A DNA stretch of 64,000 bases from Salmonella enterica subsp. enterica serovar Choleraesuis (GCA_022846635.1 AP025685.1:1302001-1366000), one strand, 5' to 3'; counted from the stretch's first letter, positions 1-9,980 are shown. Numbers and translations are program-made. The notes: generated by a model from the letters alone, not told the origin.

Positions 1-951
1 AGCCAGGGCCAACAGGCCAATATTTAGCAGCAGCGGCAGTAAAATGCTTTGCAGCGTATCGGCCAGCAGGCTGGCAAAAGGCACCTGCCATATTAGCTGG
101 AGCTGGGTCGTGCTGAGTGGTGCGGAAATCTCAAGGCCGGTACCGTTAAAGGCAACCGAAACGCTGGATGGCCCATCTTTTGATGGGCTGGAGCCGCTAT
201 CGGATGCATCGGTTTCATCCAGACGGAAATTATCCACCGGCATTTCAGGCGGAATAAGATCGTTAATTGGCATATCGAAAGCGACTACGGTAGCCAGATG
301 CCCCGGCTGATTGAAGGTAGTACGCAGAGTGATATAGCGGCCATTCTGCCAGCTTAAACGCCGTAGTTCGGAGAAGCTTTCACGCTCATCTAATGCATTG
401 GCCTGCTGGAGTAACTCAGACTTTCTGGCATCGAGCATGCTTTCCAGCCCGGACTCTTTCAGACTTGATGACAGATCTTTGAGTGGCAGCGTGGAAACCA
501 GCAGCATGCTGTTATCCTGGCCGTTGAGGTAATACATCGACCACGGAGCCGACTCTGCCCCCCACAAAATATCCAGATATGCCGATAGCCGCTGCCCCAT
601 ATCCAGCGTCGTCGAGTCGTGGTCGCCCACGATCAAAGCTTCGGTTTTACGATGCGGCTTCTCCAGGTAATAGATGTTTTGACGCAGTCGCGACTCCTGA
701 AGAGCGCCATCAGTAGAAGGAGAGGCTCCGGCGGCAACGCTGTCATACACCTGCCAGGTTACATAGCGATAAGTATCAATACGTTTATGAATGGAACGCG
801 AAATGTCGGCCAGCTGATAGCTTTTATCACGCAGCCAGGTGTTTACGCTGCTTTGTACCAGAACGCCCATAGTGACGAGCAGTACAACTATTAGCACCAG
901 GAAGTAACGGGTGAGTTTGCCGGGCTTCAGGTTAAATTTTTTGGGGATCAT
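1..951 (-). CDS. rcsD: RcsD phosphotransfer protein, N-terminal 317 residues (cut by window start)
   Basis: Inner-membrane histidine-phosphotransfer protein that relays phosphate from RcsC to RcsB in the Rcs envelope-stress system. Translating the minus strand from the ATG at 951 gives an open frame to base 1. It starts MIPKKFNLKPGKLTRYF, followed by a first membrane segment (about residues 15-38) and a periplasmic sensor region with the RcsD-typical stretches YYLEKPHRKTEALI, SMYYLNGQDNS and FNQPGHLATVVAFD. A second membrane segment begins at the window edge. The HPt domain lies outside the window. It is divergent from ompC with micF between, as in E. coli. Identification is firm; the exact start is less so because no strong ribosome binding site precedes it. 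Confidence 0.93.
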   Translation of the reverse strand, partial: MIPKKFNLKPGKLTRYFLVLIVVLLVTMGVLVQSSVNTWLRDKSYQLADISRSIHKRIDTYRYVTWQVYDSVAAGASPSTDGALQESRLRQNIYYLEKPHRKTEALIVGDHDSTTLDMGQRLSAYLDILWGAESAPWSMYYLNGQDNSMLLVSTLPLKDLSSSLKESGLESMLDARKSELLQQANALDERESFSELRRLSWQNGRYITLRTTFNQPGHLATVVAFDMPINDLIPPEMPVDNFRLDETDASDSGSSPSKDGPSSVSVAFNGTGLEISAPLSTTQLQLIWQVPFASLLADTLQSILLPLLLNIGLLALA

Positions 952-1251
952 ACCGTCATTGCAAGCCTGTAAAGAGAAGTCCGTGGGATGGCTACGAGCC
1001 GACAGTCACGTGAAGACGTATCCAGTAAGCGCTAAGACTACCGGTAAATTGCGCAATTGTCATCGCAGGGATTACGGAGAAGCCAGTTAAATATAAGAGA
1101 ATTTAATTTGATATAGCTCACACTTATTATGGTGGCAAATATCTTATTAGTTTCGTGGTTAATTATTTTGGCCGCAACAAGACGAGGGATTAATAAATGA
1201 AAGGATAAAAGGATCGGTTAATAAAAGGCATTTAATCAGTAAAGAAACGTA

Positions 1252-1342
1252 AAAAAAGACCGGGTGAAAACACCCGGTTTAAATTTAAAATACAGACATT
1301 CGGCACGGAATGAGGGTAATAAATAAAGTTAATGATGATAGC
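1252..1342 (-). ncRNA. micF: MicF antisense small RNA
   Basis: Read on the minus strand, the first 28 or so bases (GCTATCATCATTAACTTTAT and on) match the E. coli MicF 5' end that pairs with the ompF leader. The RNA ends in a strong intrinsic terminator: ACCGGGTG, loop TTTT, CACCCGGT, then a T run (plus-strand A run at 1251-1257). Its place between rcsD and ompC, divergent from ompC, is the classical one. Known role: Hfq-dependent repression of ompF. The ends are inferred from the E. coli RNA and the terminator. Confidence 0.88.
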
Positions 1343-1509
1343 GGCCTAAACCTTAACCCCTGGCAAGTACCATGTTTTGGCTTTGTGTGCTGGCGCACAC
1401 TAATGTTTATAACTATTTGTTTTTGAATGAATAAATTTTAGTACAGAGAGCTGGTTCACAAATATGTATTTCTTTTGACCTGCAAAAAAAGTTCCCTTTC
1501 ATTAATATT

Positions 1510-1550
1510 TAGTTACACTTTGAATCTGGTTTGAAACATTTTGAATATCT
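1510..1550 (+). promoter_or_regulatory. Likely OmpR-binding region and promoter of ompC
   Basis: The segment contains repeated OmpR-like half sites (TTACACTTTGAA, GTTTGAAACATTTTGAA) that resemble the E. coli C boxes, about 130-170 bases before the OmpC start. The rest of the 727-base gap 952-1678 holds micF, the rcsD upstream region, and a long AT-rich ompC leader that resembles the E. coli leader (TTCGCCGACTGATT, CAGTGGCATA). Box boundaries are approximate. Confidence 0.55.
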
Positions 1551-1678
1551 TTGTAGCAAATTCATGTTGGATTATTTTAATTTTGTTTTGCAATATGTTT
1601 TCGCCGACTGATTTTTTATGGGTAATCAGTTCGCAGTGGCATATAAAAAGGCATATAAAAAAATACAGAGGGTTAAAC

Positions 1679-2815
1679 ATGAAAGTTAAAGTACTGTCTC
1701 TGCTGGTACCGGCATTGCTGGTTGCCGGTTCTGCAAGTGCGGCCGAAATTTATAACAAGGACGGCAATAAATTAGATCTGTACGGTAAAGTGACCGGTCT
1801 GCACTATTTCTCCGATAACAAAGGTGATGATGGTGACCAGACTTACATGCGTCTCGGTTTCAAAGGCGAGACTCAGATCTCTGACCAGCTGACCGGTTAC
1901 GGCCAGTGGGAATACCAGATTCAGGGCAACACCTCTGAGAACAGCAATGGCAACAAAAACTGGACTCGTGTGGCCTTTGCCGGTCTGCGCTTCGGTGATG
2001 CTGGTTCCTTCGATTACGGTCGTAACTACGGCGTAATCTACGACGTCAGCTCCTGGACCGACGTGCTGCCAGAATTCGGTGGCGACACCTACGGCGGCGA
2101 CAACTTCATGTTTGCCCGTGGTAACGGTATGGCGACCTACCGTAATAGCGATTTCTTTGGCCTGGTTGATGGCCTGGACTTCGCTCTTCAATATCAGGGT
2201 CATAACGGTGGCTCTGGCCGCGGTGAAGGTGACGATAATAACCAGACCAACAACCCACGCGATCTGCAGCGTCAGAACGGCGACAGCTTCGGCGGCTCTC
2301 TGACCTATGACATGAGCGATTATGTTGATGGTCTGAGCTTTGGTGCTGCGATTGCTTCTGCTAAGCGTACCTCCGAGCAGAACCGCCCTGATGTCCAGGG
2401 TAATGGCGATAACGCAACTGCATATACTGGCGGTATCAAATACGACGCTAATAACGTTTACCTGGCTGCAATGTATACCCAGGCTTATAACGCTATTCGT
2501 GCTGGCAATGGCAGCTACGGTTTAGATGGCTTTGCTAACAAAGCCCAGAACTTTGAAGTGGTTGCACAGTACCAGTTCGATTTCGGCCTGCGTCCTTCCG
2601 TAGCTTACCTGCAGTCTAAAGGTAAAGACCTGGATCATTACGGCGACCAGGATCTGGTTAAGTATGTTGAAGTTGGCGCAAGCTACTACTTCAACAAAAA
2701 CATGTCTACCTACGTTGACTACAAAATCAACCTGCTGGATGACAACCGCTACACCCGTGAAAACGGCGTGAGCACCGATAACATCGTTGCCCTGGGCCTG
2801 ACTTATCAGTTCTAA
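1679..2815 (+). CDS. ompC: Outer-membrane porin OmpC
   Basis: General trimeric porin of the outer membrane, 378 residues. The start is the ATG at 1679, after GAGGG; the longer frame upstream is only the leader. Residues 1-21 form a signal peptide ending ASA, and the mature protein begins [16 protein letters not shown]. The 16-strand barrel shows the OmpC-typical [16 protein letters not shown], the constriction-loop region with [15 protein letters not shown], and a final strand ending in TYQF with terminal Phe needed for BAM assembly. The surface loop after YQGHNGG is long and rich in Asn, Gly and Asp, as expected for a variable loop. It sits between micF and apbE as in E. coli, and a hairpin terminator follows. 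Confidence 0.95.
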   Translation: MKVKVLSLLVPALLVAGSASAAEIYNKDGNKLDLYGKVTGLHYFSDNKGDDGDQTYMRLGFKGETQISDQLTGYGQWEYQIQGNTSENSNGNKNWTRVAFAGLRFGDAGSFDYGRNYGVIYDVSSWTDVLPEFGGDTYGGDNFMFARGNGMATYRNSDFFGLVDGLDFALQYQGHNGGSGRGEGDDNNQTNNPRDLQRQNGDSFGGSLTYDMSDYVDGLSFGAAIASAKRTSEQNRPDVQGNGDNATAYTGGIKYDANNVYLAAMYTQAYNAIRAGNGSYGLDGFANKAQNFEVVAQYQFDFGLRPSVAYLQSKGKDLDHYGDQDLVKYVEVGASYYFNKNMSTYVDYKINLLDDNRYTRENGVSTDNIVALGLTYQF

Positions 2816-2833
2816 TCAACGTGTTTGAAAGAA

Positions 2834-2857
2834 AGGAGCCTGCGGGCTCCTTTTTTT
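2834..2857 (+). terminator. Intrinsic terminator after ompC
   Basis: AGGAGCC, loop TGCG, GGCTCCT, followed by a run of T, directly after the ompC stop. Confidence 0.9.
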
Positions 2858-2940
2858 ATGCCCTCTGTTTAGCCGCGGTGAGTAGCCAGCAAAACCGGGT
2901 TTACGTTACCTTGTGCCCTGACTAAAAAACGAGAACCATT

Positions 2941-3990
2941 ATGCGAGCTTATCTTAAGGGCAGTTTGATTTGCGGACTGTTAAGCGTGGCGGCGGCTTTG
3001 AGCGGCTGTGACAATGCAACACCAGCTACAGATAGCGGCCTGGTGCTGGAAGGTAAAACCATGGGTACCGTTTGGCGAGTGAGCCTTGCGGGGGTCGATA
3101 AATCTCAGGCGTCCACGCTGCGTCAGAAAATTCAGCAGCAGCTGGATAGTGAAGATCGGCAGCTCTCAACCTGGAAGAGTGATTCGGCTCTGTCGAAATT
3201 CAATCAGGCACAAACCACCGGGCGCTGGCCAGTTTCAGCCGATATGGCTGATATTGTGACTCAGGCACTGCGTATCGGCCAGCTGACCTCGGGTGCAATG
3301 GACATAACCATCCAGCCGCTGGTGGATTTGTGGGGCTTTGGCCCACGAAAACAACCGGGCCATACTCCGAGCCCGCAGCAAATTGCGGCGGCTCAGGCGC
3401 AGAGTGGGCTGGAGCATCTGACGGTGATTAACCGCAGCGATGGCCAGTGGCTGCAAAAAGATATTCCGAATTTACAGTTAGATCTTTCAACGGTCGGCGA
3501 GGGCTTTGCCACCGATAGCCTGGCGCAGTTAATGGAACGCCAGGGGATTAGCCGCTATCTGGTCTCGGTCGGCGGGGCGGTGGCCAGCCGGGGGATGAAT
3601 CCCCAGGGGCGCGCATGGCGGGTAGCGATTCAAAAACCTACCGATACCGAGAATGCGGTGCAGGCCATTGTTGATATTAACGGCCACGGCATCAGCACTT
3701 CCGGCAGCTATCGGAACTATTATGAGCTGGACGGCAAAAGGATTTCCCACGTGATTGACCCAATTAGCGGGCGGCCAATCACTCATCGTCTGGTATCCGC
3801 GACGGTTATAGCGCCCACCGCGCTGGAAGCCGATGGCTGGGATACGGGTTTAATGGTTTTAGGCCCGGAGAAAGCGCGTGAGCTAGCCTTAAAGCAGCAG
3901 CTGGCGGTTTTCCTGGTAATAAAGGAAGGGGATGGCTTTACCACCTGGATGTCGCCGCAGTTCAAACCATTCCTGCAACAGACAGAGTAG
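2941..3990 (+). CDS. apbE: FAD:protein FMN transferase, lipoprotein
   Basis: Periplasm-facing lipoprotein of 349 residues that attaches FMN covalently to Thr of target proteins such as Rnf or Nqr subunits. The signal peptide ends in a lipobox LSGC, making Cys23 the lipidated residue. The ApbE fold is recognisable from GKTMGTVWRVSL near residue 38, then DITIQPLVDLWGFGP, DLSTVGEGFATD, and the C-terminal ISTSGSYRNYYELDGK and ISHVIDPISGRP. Length matches E. coli ApbE (351). It follows ompC as in E. coli. The next gene, alkB, starts 18 bases after the stop, so the two may be co-transcribed; in E. coli ada intervenes. Confidence 0.95.
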   Translation: MRAYLKGSLICGLLSVAAALSGCDNATPATDSGLVLEGKTMGTVWRVSLAGVDKSQASTLRQKIQQQLDSEDRQLSTWKSDSALSKFNQAQTTGRWPVSADMADIVTQALRIGQLTSGAMDITIQPLVDLWGFGPRKQPGHTPSPQQIAAAQAQSGLEHLTVINRSDGQWLQKDIPNLQLDLSTVGEGFATDSLAQLMERQGISRYLVSVGGAVASRGMNPQGRAWRVAIQKPTDTENAVQAIVDINGHGISTSGSYRNYYELDGKRISHVIDPISGRPITHRLVSATVIAPTALEADGWDTGLMVLGPEKARELALKQQLAVFLVIKEGDGFTTWMSPQFKPFLQQTE

Positions 3991-4008
3991 TTGATTGAGG
4001 GGGCGATT

Positions 4009-4656
4009 ATGCTGGATTTATTTGCCGGTGAATCTCCGTGGCAAGAGCCGTTGGCTGATGGAGCCGTAATCCTGCGCCGCCAGGCCCGTGAGTTGGCACC
4101 GCAAATGCTGCATATTATTGACGAAGTGTCTGCTCAGGCTCCATTTCGCCATCTAATAACGCCAGGTGGTCACACGATGTCAGTTGCCATGACTAATTGT
4201 GGGCAACTGGGATGGGTCAGTGACCGGCGCGGCTATCGCTATGAATCCCGGGATCCACTCACCGGTAAGCCGTGGCCGGCGCTTCCCAAATGGCTGACAT
4301 CCTTTGCTCATGATGCCGCGGGAAAGGCGGGTTACCCAAACTATATCCCGGATGCCTGCCTGATTAATCGCTATCAGGAGTCCGCTCGCATGACGTTGCA
4401 TCAGGATAAAGACGAGCAGGATAAGCAGGCACCGATTGTTTCTGTATCGCTGGGCGTTCCGGCAGTGTTTCTGTTCGGTGGTCTGAGCCGCGAAGCGCCA
4501 GTAACAAAAGTATTGCTGGAGCATGGCGATGTGGTGGTTTGGGGCGGAGTATCCCGGCTAAATTTTCACGGCATTATGCCTGTTAAAGCCGCCAGCCACC
4601 CGTCAACCGGTAATGTCAGATTCAATTTAACTTTCCGACTGGCAGGTAAAGGATAA
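4009..4656 (+). CDS. alkB: DNA/RNA alkylation-repair dioxygenase AlkB
   Basis: Fe(II)/2-oxoglutarate dioxygenase that oxidatively removes methyl groups from 1-methyladenine and 3-methylcytosine. From the ATG at 4009 (behind GAGGGGG; the TTG frame start at 3991 is ignored) the protein has 215 residues. Iron ligands fall at the same positions as in E. coli: His131 and Asp133 (LHQDKDE) and His187 (NFHGI). The 2-oxoglutarate-binding arginines are Arg204 and Arg210 in NVRFNLTFR. E. coli alkB is the second gene of the ada-alkB operon; no ada is present here. Confidence 0.96.
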   Translation: MLDLFAGESPWQEPLADGAVILRRQARELAPQMLHIIDEVSAQAPFRHLITPGGHTMSVAMTNCGQLGWVSDRRGYRYESRDPLTGKPWPALPKWLTSFAHDAAGKAGYPNYIPDACLINRYQESARMTLHQDKDEQDKQAPIVSVSLGVPAVFLFGGLSREAPVTKVLLEHGDVVVWGGVSRLNFHGIMPVKAASHPSTGNVRFNLTFRLAGKG

Positions 4657-4731
4657 TAAAAATAAGAATTATTCTTGATGATTGGTGGTGACTGATTAAA
4701 CTGCTGCTTTTGTTTGTAATAAGAGAGTGGT

Positions 4732-6378
4732 ATGGAACTCCTGCGCGTTGTCTATCGCCAGTATCGCTGGCCTTTTCTGATGGTGATTTTGCTAAGTCTG
4801 CTAAGCGCGGCTTTAGGCATTGGCTTAATTGCTTTTATCAACCAGCGTCTCATCTCTTCATCTAATGTAACCCTGGCGGTATTACCTGAGTTTCTCGGCC
4901 TGCTTTTGCTGCTGATGGCGGTAACGCTTGGCTCTCAGCTGGCGCTGACGACTCTTGGCCACCACTTTGTGTTCCGGCTGCGCAGTGAGTTTATTAAACG
5001 AATTATGGACACGCCGGTAGCACGAATTGAAGAGCTGGGCAGCGCCGCGCTGCTGGCAGGTTTAACCAGCGACGTGCGTAATATCACTATTGCTTTTGTG
5101 CGCCTGCCTGAACTGGTTCAGGGTATTGTGCTGACTATCGGTTCTGCGGCCTATCTTGCCTGGCTGTCGCCGCAGATGTTGGTTGTGACAGCTATCTGGG
5201 TGGCTATCACTATCTGGGGCGGCTTCCTGCTGGTGGCGCGAGTCTATCGCCATATGCGTATTTTGCGGGAAACTGAAGACAGCCTTTATAAAGATTATCA
5301 GACAGTGCTGGATGGCAATAAAGAACTCACGCTTAATCGCGAACGCGCGGCCTGGGTTTTTGACAATCAATACCGCCCGGACGCTATGCGTTATCGTCAC
5401 CATATCGTTCGCGCCGACACCTTCCATCTGAGCGCCGTAAACTGGTCGAATATCATGATGCTGGGCGCAATTGGCCTGGTATTTTGGATGGCTAACGGCT
5501 TGGGCTGGGCCGATACCGCTATTGCTGCGACTTACTCCTTAACGCTGCTGTTTCTGCGCACTCCGCTGCTGTCGGCGGTAGGGGCATTACCCACGCTATT
5601 AAGCGCCCAGGTGGCTTTTAATAAACTGAACACCTTCCACTTAACACCGTGGCAGGAGGGATTTTCCAGCACAGGTGATTTTAGCGGCTGGCAGACAATT
5701 GAACTGCGCGATGTCTCTTTCCATTATGGAGATGGAGGCTTTGCCGTGGGGCCATTAAATTTGACTCTGCGGCGCGGTGAGTTGGTATTTCTGATAGGCG
5801 GTAACGGCAGCGGGAAATCGACTCTGGCGATGCTGCTCACCGGGCTATATCAGCCGGTATCCGGCGGTTTGTATATAGATGGCCGGCCGGTTGATATTGA
5901 CCAGCAGGATGCCTGGCGCGCGCTGTTCTCCGCGGTATTTACCGACGTTACACTGTTTAATCAGCTGCTGGGGCCGCAAGGCCAGCAGCCGGATGACGCT
6001 TTAGTAAATGAATGGCTACAGCGGCTGCAAATGGATAGCAAACTGGAGATTGAGGCTAACCGGATAGACAGCCTCAACCTTTCTAAGGGCCAGAAAAAAC
6101 GCGTAGCGCTGCTACTGGCCCTGGCCGAAGGGCGCGATATTCTGATGCTTGATGAATGGGCGGCGGATCAGGACCCACATTTCCGCCGCGAGTTTTATCA
6201 GGTGTTGCTGCCAGCGTTGCAGCAGGCGGGTAAAACTGTGTTTGCTATAAGTCACGATGATCACTATTTCTCGCAGGCTGACCGTCTGTTAGAGATGCGC
6301 CAGGGCAAGCTTAGCGAATTGACTGGCAGCGAGCGTGAAGCCGCCAGTCGCGATGCGCTGTCGCGTACTGATATTTAA
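4732..6378 (+). CDS. yojI: ABC exporter YojI (microcin J25 efflux type)
   Basis: Fused membrane-plus-ATPase half-transporter of 548 residues (E. coli 547). About six membrane segments occupy the first 280 residues, then an ATPase domain with Walker [10 protein letters not shown] (about residues 356-364), a degenerate signature [11 protein letters not shown] and Walker [10 protein letters not shown]. coli YojI exports microcin J25 together with TolC; the same role here is inferred. The signature LSKGQ instead of LSGGQ is the form I associate with the PvdE/SyrD-type cyclic-peptide exporters. It follows alkB as in E. coli, with its own 75-base leader. Confidence 0.93.
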   Translation: MELLRVVYRQYRWPFLMVILLSLLSAALGIGLIAFINQRLISSSNVTLAVLPEFLGLLLLLMAVTLGSQLALTTLGHHFVFRLRSEFIKRIMDTPVARIEELGSAALLAGLTSDVRNITIAFVRLPELVQGIVLTIGSAAYLAWLSPQMLVVTAIWVAITIWGGFLLVARVYRHMRILRETEDSLYKDYQTVLDGNKELTLNRERAAWVFDNQYRPDAMRYRHHIVRADTFHLSAVNWSNIMMLGAIGLVFWMANGLGWADTAIAATYSLTLLFLRTPLLSAVGALPTLLSAQVAFNKLNTFHLTPWQEGFSSTGDFSGWQTIELRDVSFHYGDGGFAVGPLNLTLRRGELVFLIGGNGSGKSTLAMLLTGLYQPVSGGLYIDGRPVDIDQQDAWRALFSAVFTDVTLFNQLLGPQGQQPDDALVNEWLQRLQMDSKLEIEANRIDSLNLSKGQKKRVALLLALAEGRDILMLDEWAADQDPHFRREFYQVLLPALQQAGKTVFAISHDDHYFSQADRLLEMRQGKLSELTGSEREAASRDALSRTDI

Positions 6379-6392
6379 TCGTTCTTTTAGTG

Positions 6393-6430
6393 CGCCAGCG
6401 GGGAAAACTGGCGTGCTATCTCACTTTTTG
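6393..6430 (+). terminator. Possible terminator after yojI
   Basis: CGCCAG, 9-base loop, CTGGCG, with a T-rich stretch (CACTTTTT) about ten bases later. The gap before the T run makes it a weak candidate. Confidence 0.4.
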
Positions 6431-6557
6431 CGCAAGGTTTTTTGCTGATTTACTTTTGGTGACTGCATATGCGTAATTATTGGCATATTCTTTACGCTCA
6501 AACAGCAGCTTGCGGCGCGATAATTGCGCCGGATATCTACCATGGATTTGCGTACTC

Positions 6558-7982
6558 ATGACTGCCTACACTTTAAAAGAGCGTGCCGAGGACCGGACAC
6601 GCATTCAGTATCTGCTGACTACCCAAAAAGCCATCGCTCCGGCGATCCTTGGCAAACTTCCTGAAGAGATCTACGACGCCGAACAGGTCATGGCGGAGAT
6701 AGACGATGTGGCACAGCTGGTTTCACGGCTGCCGCCGCCGGATCTCGCCGATACCTTGGAAGGTTTACCGTCGGAGGAGCGTCACGCCGTATGGCGACTG
6801 GTTCCTGAAAACAAGCGCGGACGAGTGCTGCTGGAAGCATCAGAAACCGTTTGGGACGATCTGATCGATGAGATGAGCGATCGCTCCCTGCTGCGAGCCC
6901 TCAGTACTCTTGATATCGATGAGCAGATCTATCTGGCGCAATATCTGCCGCGCGATCTGACCGGGCGTCTGGTCGCCAGTCTCCCGCCATTAGAGCGAGA
7001 AAAAGTACGCCAGGTCCTGCATTACCCGAAAGGCAGCGTAGGCTCGATGATGGAGTTCGGCGTCATTATTGTACGTCCGGCGATGACACTGGGTGCGGTA
7101 CAGCGTTATCTCCGACGTATGGGAACCATGCCGGAAAACACGGATAAGCTCTTTGTTACCTCGCGAGATAACCGGCTGGTGGGTGAGCTGGATGTCACAT
7201 CGGTATTGCTAAACTCGCCCGGTAAGCGGGTGGATGAAGTCATGGAGCGCAATCCGGTGACTATGGCACCGGAAGACGATGATGAAGAAGCGGCGCGCAC
7301 GTTTGAACGCGATAACCTGCTGAGTGCCGCGGTAGTTGATAGCAGCGGTCGGCTGCTCGGCAGGGTCACCATCGATGAAATCGTTGATGTGGTTTATGAA
7401 GAAACCGATAGCGATTTGCGTCGTATGGGGGGCCTGAGTGCCGATGAAGATATATTTGCTCCGGTGCGTAAAGCGGTTAAAACCCGTTGGGCGTGGCTGG
7501 CGGTAAATCTTTGCACCGCTTTTATCGCCTCCAGGGTTATCGATGGTTTTGAGCATACAATTTCACAGCTGGTGGCGCTGGCGTCATTAATGCCAATAGT
7601 GGCCGGTATCGGCGGGAATACCGGTAATCAGACCATTACCATGATTGTGCGGGCGATGGCGCTGCATACCATTCAGCCCGGTAACTTCCGGTACCTGCTG
7701 GGACGTGAACTGGGGGTAGCGCTGATAAATGGTCTGGTCTGGGGCGGCCTGATGGGCGTTATCACCTGGCTTTTGTATCAGGATCGGGCGCTGGGCGGCG
7801 TGATGGCGCTGGCGATGATACTGAACCTGATGGTAGCGGCAATCATGGGCGTCATCATTCCTATGGTGATGTCGCGCCTGGGAAGAGATCCCGCCGTCGG
7901 TTCCAGCGTATTGATTACCGCGATTACCGATACCGGCGGGTTCTTTATCTTTCTCGGACTGGCGACGCTGTTTTTGGTTTAA
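6558..7982 (+). CDS. mgtE: Magnesium transporter MgtE
   Basis: Dimeric Mg2+-gated channel of the inner membrane. The chosen start at 6558 (MTAYTLKERAED) gives 474 residues; an upstream TTG would add 26 residues that do not look like MgtE. Domains in order: an acidic N domain (about 20-130, with LVSRLPPPDLADTLEGLP), paired CBS domains (about 135-260, with KLFVTSRDNRLVGEL and VDEVMERNPVTMAPEDDDEE), a plug helix, and five membrane helices (about 310-474) carrying the pore motif GGNTGNQT. E. coli K-12 lacks this gene, so it marks the start of the accessory stretch between yojI and proL. The 179-base leader has a small hairpin but no recognisable magnesium riboswitch. Confidence 0.93.
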   Translation: MTAYTLKERAEDRTRIQYLLTTQKAIAPAILGKLPEEIYDAEQVMAEIDDVAQLVSRLPPPDLADTLEGLPSEERHAVWRLVPENKRGRVLLEASETVWDDLIDEMSDRSLLRALSTLDIDEQIYLAQYLPRDLTGRLVASLPPLEREKVRQVLHYPKGSVGSMMEFGVIIVRPAMTLGAVQRYLRRMGTMPENTDKLFVTSRDNRLVGELDVTSVLLNSPGKRVDEVMERNPVTMAPEDDDEEAARTFERDNLLSAAVVDSSGRLLGRVTIDEIVDVVYEETDSDLRRMGGLSADEDIFAPVRKAVKTRWAWLAVNLCTAFIASRVIDGFEHTISQLVALASLMPIVAGIGGNTGNQTITMIVRAMALHTIQPGNFRYLLGRELGVALINGLVWGGLMGVITWLLYQDRALGGVMALAMILNLMVAAIMGVIIPMVMSRLGRDPAVGSSVLITAITDTGGFFIFLGLATLFLV

Positions 7983-7988
7983 CCCCAG

Positions 7989-9479
7989 TTATAACCGCCC
8001 GCTCAGCCGCTGATGAAAATCATGGCTGCGGGCATCCAGGCCAATAACCGTTACTTCCACCCGGTGGCGGTGATAACGCTCTTCGATGGCATCCAGCGCC
8101 GCTACGCTTGAGGCGTCCCAGATTTGGGCGTGGGACAGGTCGATAATAACGTGAGCCGGGTCATCGGCGTATGCAAACCGGTCGAATAAGTCATTGCTGC
8201 TGGCAAAAAATAGCGGCCCGCGCACGTTGTAGCGAGCAGTGGTGCCATCGTCCGACAGCGTGCGCTCGGCGTTAATAACGTGAGCCACGCGGCGGGCGAA
8301 CATAATAATGGCAAAAATAACGCCGCCGACCACACCAATCGCCAGATTACCGGTCACTACCGTAGCGATTACCGTCAGGAGCATAACCGCGCTTTCAGAT
8401 TTCGGCATTCGGCGCAGGGTGGAGGGGGAAAGGCTATGCCAGTTCAGCGTTTTCAGCGCCACAATAATCATAATCCCGGCCAGCACCACCATTGGAATAC
8501 GCGCCATCACCGCCGACAGGCTGGTCACCATTAGTAGCAATACCAGCCCGGCTACCAGTGTTGATACCCGACTGCGTGCCTGCCCCAGTTCAACGTTAAC
8601 CATGGTCTGGCCTATCATGGCACATCCTGCAATACCGCCAAAAAATCCGGCGCAAATATTAGCTCCGCCCAGCGCTAAGCATTCGCGGCGCTTGCTGGAC
8701 GGCGTATCGGTCAAATCATCAACCAGTTTGGCGGTCAGTAACGTTTCCATCAGGCCGACCAGCGCCACGCTGAGCGCGCAAGGCCAGACAATTTGCAATG
8801 TTTCCAAATTAAGAGGCACCAGAAATGCGTTTATTCCCGGCAGGCCTGGTTGCATGGCTCCGGCATCGTTGACCACCGGGATGTGCAAATCCAGAGCCCA
8901 TGCCAGCACGGTGATGACGACAATAGCAACCAGCGGGGCAGGGATACTGGTCATTACTCGCGGCAGCAGCAGTACAATGGCCAGCGTCAGCGCAAATAGT
9001 CCCCAGACAATCGAGTTGTGTCCCCAGATATGGGGCACCTGAGCCCAAAAGATAAGAATGCCTAGCGCATTAACAAAGCCCTGCATCACTGAGCGGGGAA
9101 TATAGCGCATCATGCGCGTTAGTCCGGCAGCGGCAAAGGCAATCTGAATGAGTCCGGCCAGGATTACCGCAGGCAAAATATAAGCAACTCCGTGGACATG
9201 AACCATCGGGCCAATGACCAGGGCAACGGAGCCTGCCGCCGCCGTGACCATCGCCGGGCGTCCGCCTGCCAGAGACATCACCAGACAGAGAGTGACGGAG
9301 GCAACCAGGCTGACTTTAGGGTCAACACCGGCAATTACCGAAAAAGAGATAACTTCTGGAATAAGCGCCAGCGCGGTGATGATACCGGCCAGGCTTTCGC
9401 GTGTAAGCAGTCGTGGAGAGCGCAGAATATCGCTGACCGTGGGACCGCGTAGCGCTGGGGTCGAGTGAGTTGTTGCCAT
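7989..9479 (-). CDS. SulP-family anion transporter with STAS domain
   Basis: Inner-membrane SLC26/SulP transporter of 496 residues, counting from the ATG at 9479 (MATTHSTPALRG). About a dozen hydrophobic segments follow, with family motifs near the start (ALALIPEVISFSVIAGVDP) and GGIAGCAMIGQTMVNV in the middle. The last 90 residues form a STAS domain (HVIIDLSHAQIWDASSVAALDAI). Substrates in the family include sulfate, bicarbonate and dicarboxylates; nothing here decides between them. It is convergent with mgtE, with 6 bases between stop codons. The start is chosen because the longer frame begins without a binding site and adds non-conserved residues. Confidence 0.85.
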   Translation of the reverse strand: MATTHSTPALRGPTVSDILRSPRLLTRESLAGIITALALIPEVISFSVIAGVDPKVSLVASVTLCLVMSLAGGRPAMVTAAAGSVALVIGPMVHVHGVAYILPAVILAGLIQIAFAAAGLTRMMRYIPRSVMQGFVNALGILIFWAQVPHIWGHNSIVWGLFALTLAIVLLLPRVMTSIPAPLVAIVVITVLAWALDLHIPVVNDAGAMQPGLPGINAFLVPLNLETLQIVWPCALSVALVGLMETLLTAKLVDDLTDTPSSKRRECLALGGANICAGFFGGIAGCAMIGQTMVNVELGQARSRVSTLVAGLVLLLMVTSLSAVMARIPMVVLAGIMIIVALKTLNWHSLSPSTLRRMPKSESAVMLLTVIATVVTGNLAIGVVGGVIFAIIMFARRVAHVINAERTLSDDGTTARYNVRGPLFFASSNDLFDRFAYADDPAHVIIDLSHAQIWDASSVAALDAIEERYHRHRVEVTVIGLDARSHDFHQRLSGRL

Positions 9480-9695
9480 AAAAATTTCGCAGATGCTCGT
9501 GAGTGGATGCGCCTTAGAGCGCTTATTGTTTGTGCTGTAAAAATTTCGCGGCAAGAGTACCGAAACCGCTAGCGATTGACCAGAGTTTCCAGAATATTCA
9601 GCAGTATTTAAAGGGGGATTGGAGAAGAAAAAACGGGCGCCCGGCGTGGATAAGGCCCGGAACCCGAAATACTACAAGACACAATTGGGAAAGAA

Positions 9696-9944
9696 TCAGA
9701 TATCGGCTGAGGTCAGCCACATATCTGCCTCTTCGAACATCTCCTGAACCAGCTGGCTGATAATAGATTTGTCGCTTTTACTGGCATCGGTGTGGATCTG
9801 GCTGAGTGTCATCATTGGCTTAACCCGCACTTCAGCATCAGGGAATACCCGGTGAAGGCGACGGGTCAGCTCATCCTGAATCATCTCGTTGGCGCCCGGC
9901 AGACCGGCAACATTGCGTTTGTCATAAATCAGTTCCACATACAT
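9696..9944 (-). CDS. msgA: DinI/MsgA-family protein
   Basis: Small acidic protein of 82 residues, closely resembling Salmonella MsgA (MYVELIYDKRNV, PDAEVRVKPMMTLSQI, VQEMFEEADMW). The family includes DinI, which modulates RecA filaments during the SOS response; MsgA was described as a macrophage-survival gene. A LexA-like box lies 37-56 bases upstream, supporting DNA-damage control. No neighbour appears co-transcribed. Family membership is firm; the exact function in this organism is inferred. Confidence 0.88.
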   Translation of the reverse strand: MYVELIYDKRNVAGLPGANEMIQDELTRRLHRVFPDAEVRVKPMMTLSQIHTDASKSDKSIISQLVQEMFEEADMWLTSADI

Positions 9945-9980
9945 CTTCGTTCTCCGGGTTGAAGGCTACGCGCCGCATGA

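Noticed and set aside
1541..1678. 46-residue N-terminal extension of OmpC
   Set aside because: The extension would precede a perfect signal peptide and corresponds to the untranslated leader known from E. coli ompC.
1772..2203. 143-residue frame antisense to ompC
   Set aside because: A by-product of ompC codon usage; no start signal.
6379..6557. Magnesium (M-box) riboswitch before mgtE
   Set aside because: The leader is too short and lacks the conserved M-box core; only a small hairpin is present.
8308..9042. 244-residue open frame on the plus strand
   Set aside because: It lies fully antisense to the SulP transporter, and its composition is that of a shadow of a hydrophobic gene; no binding site or homology.
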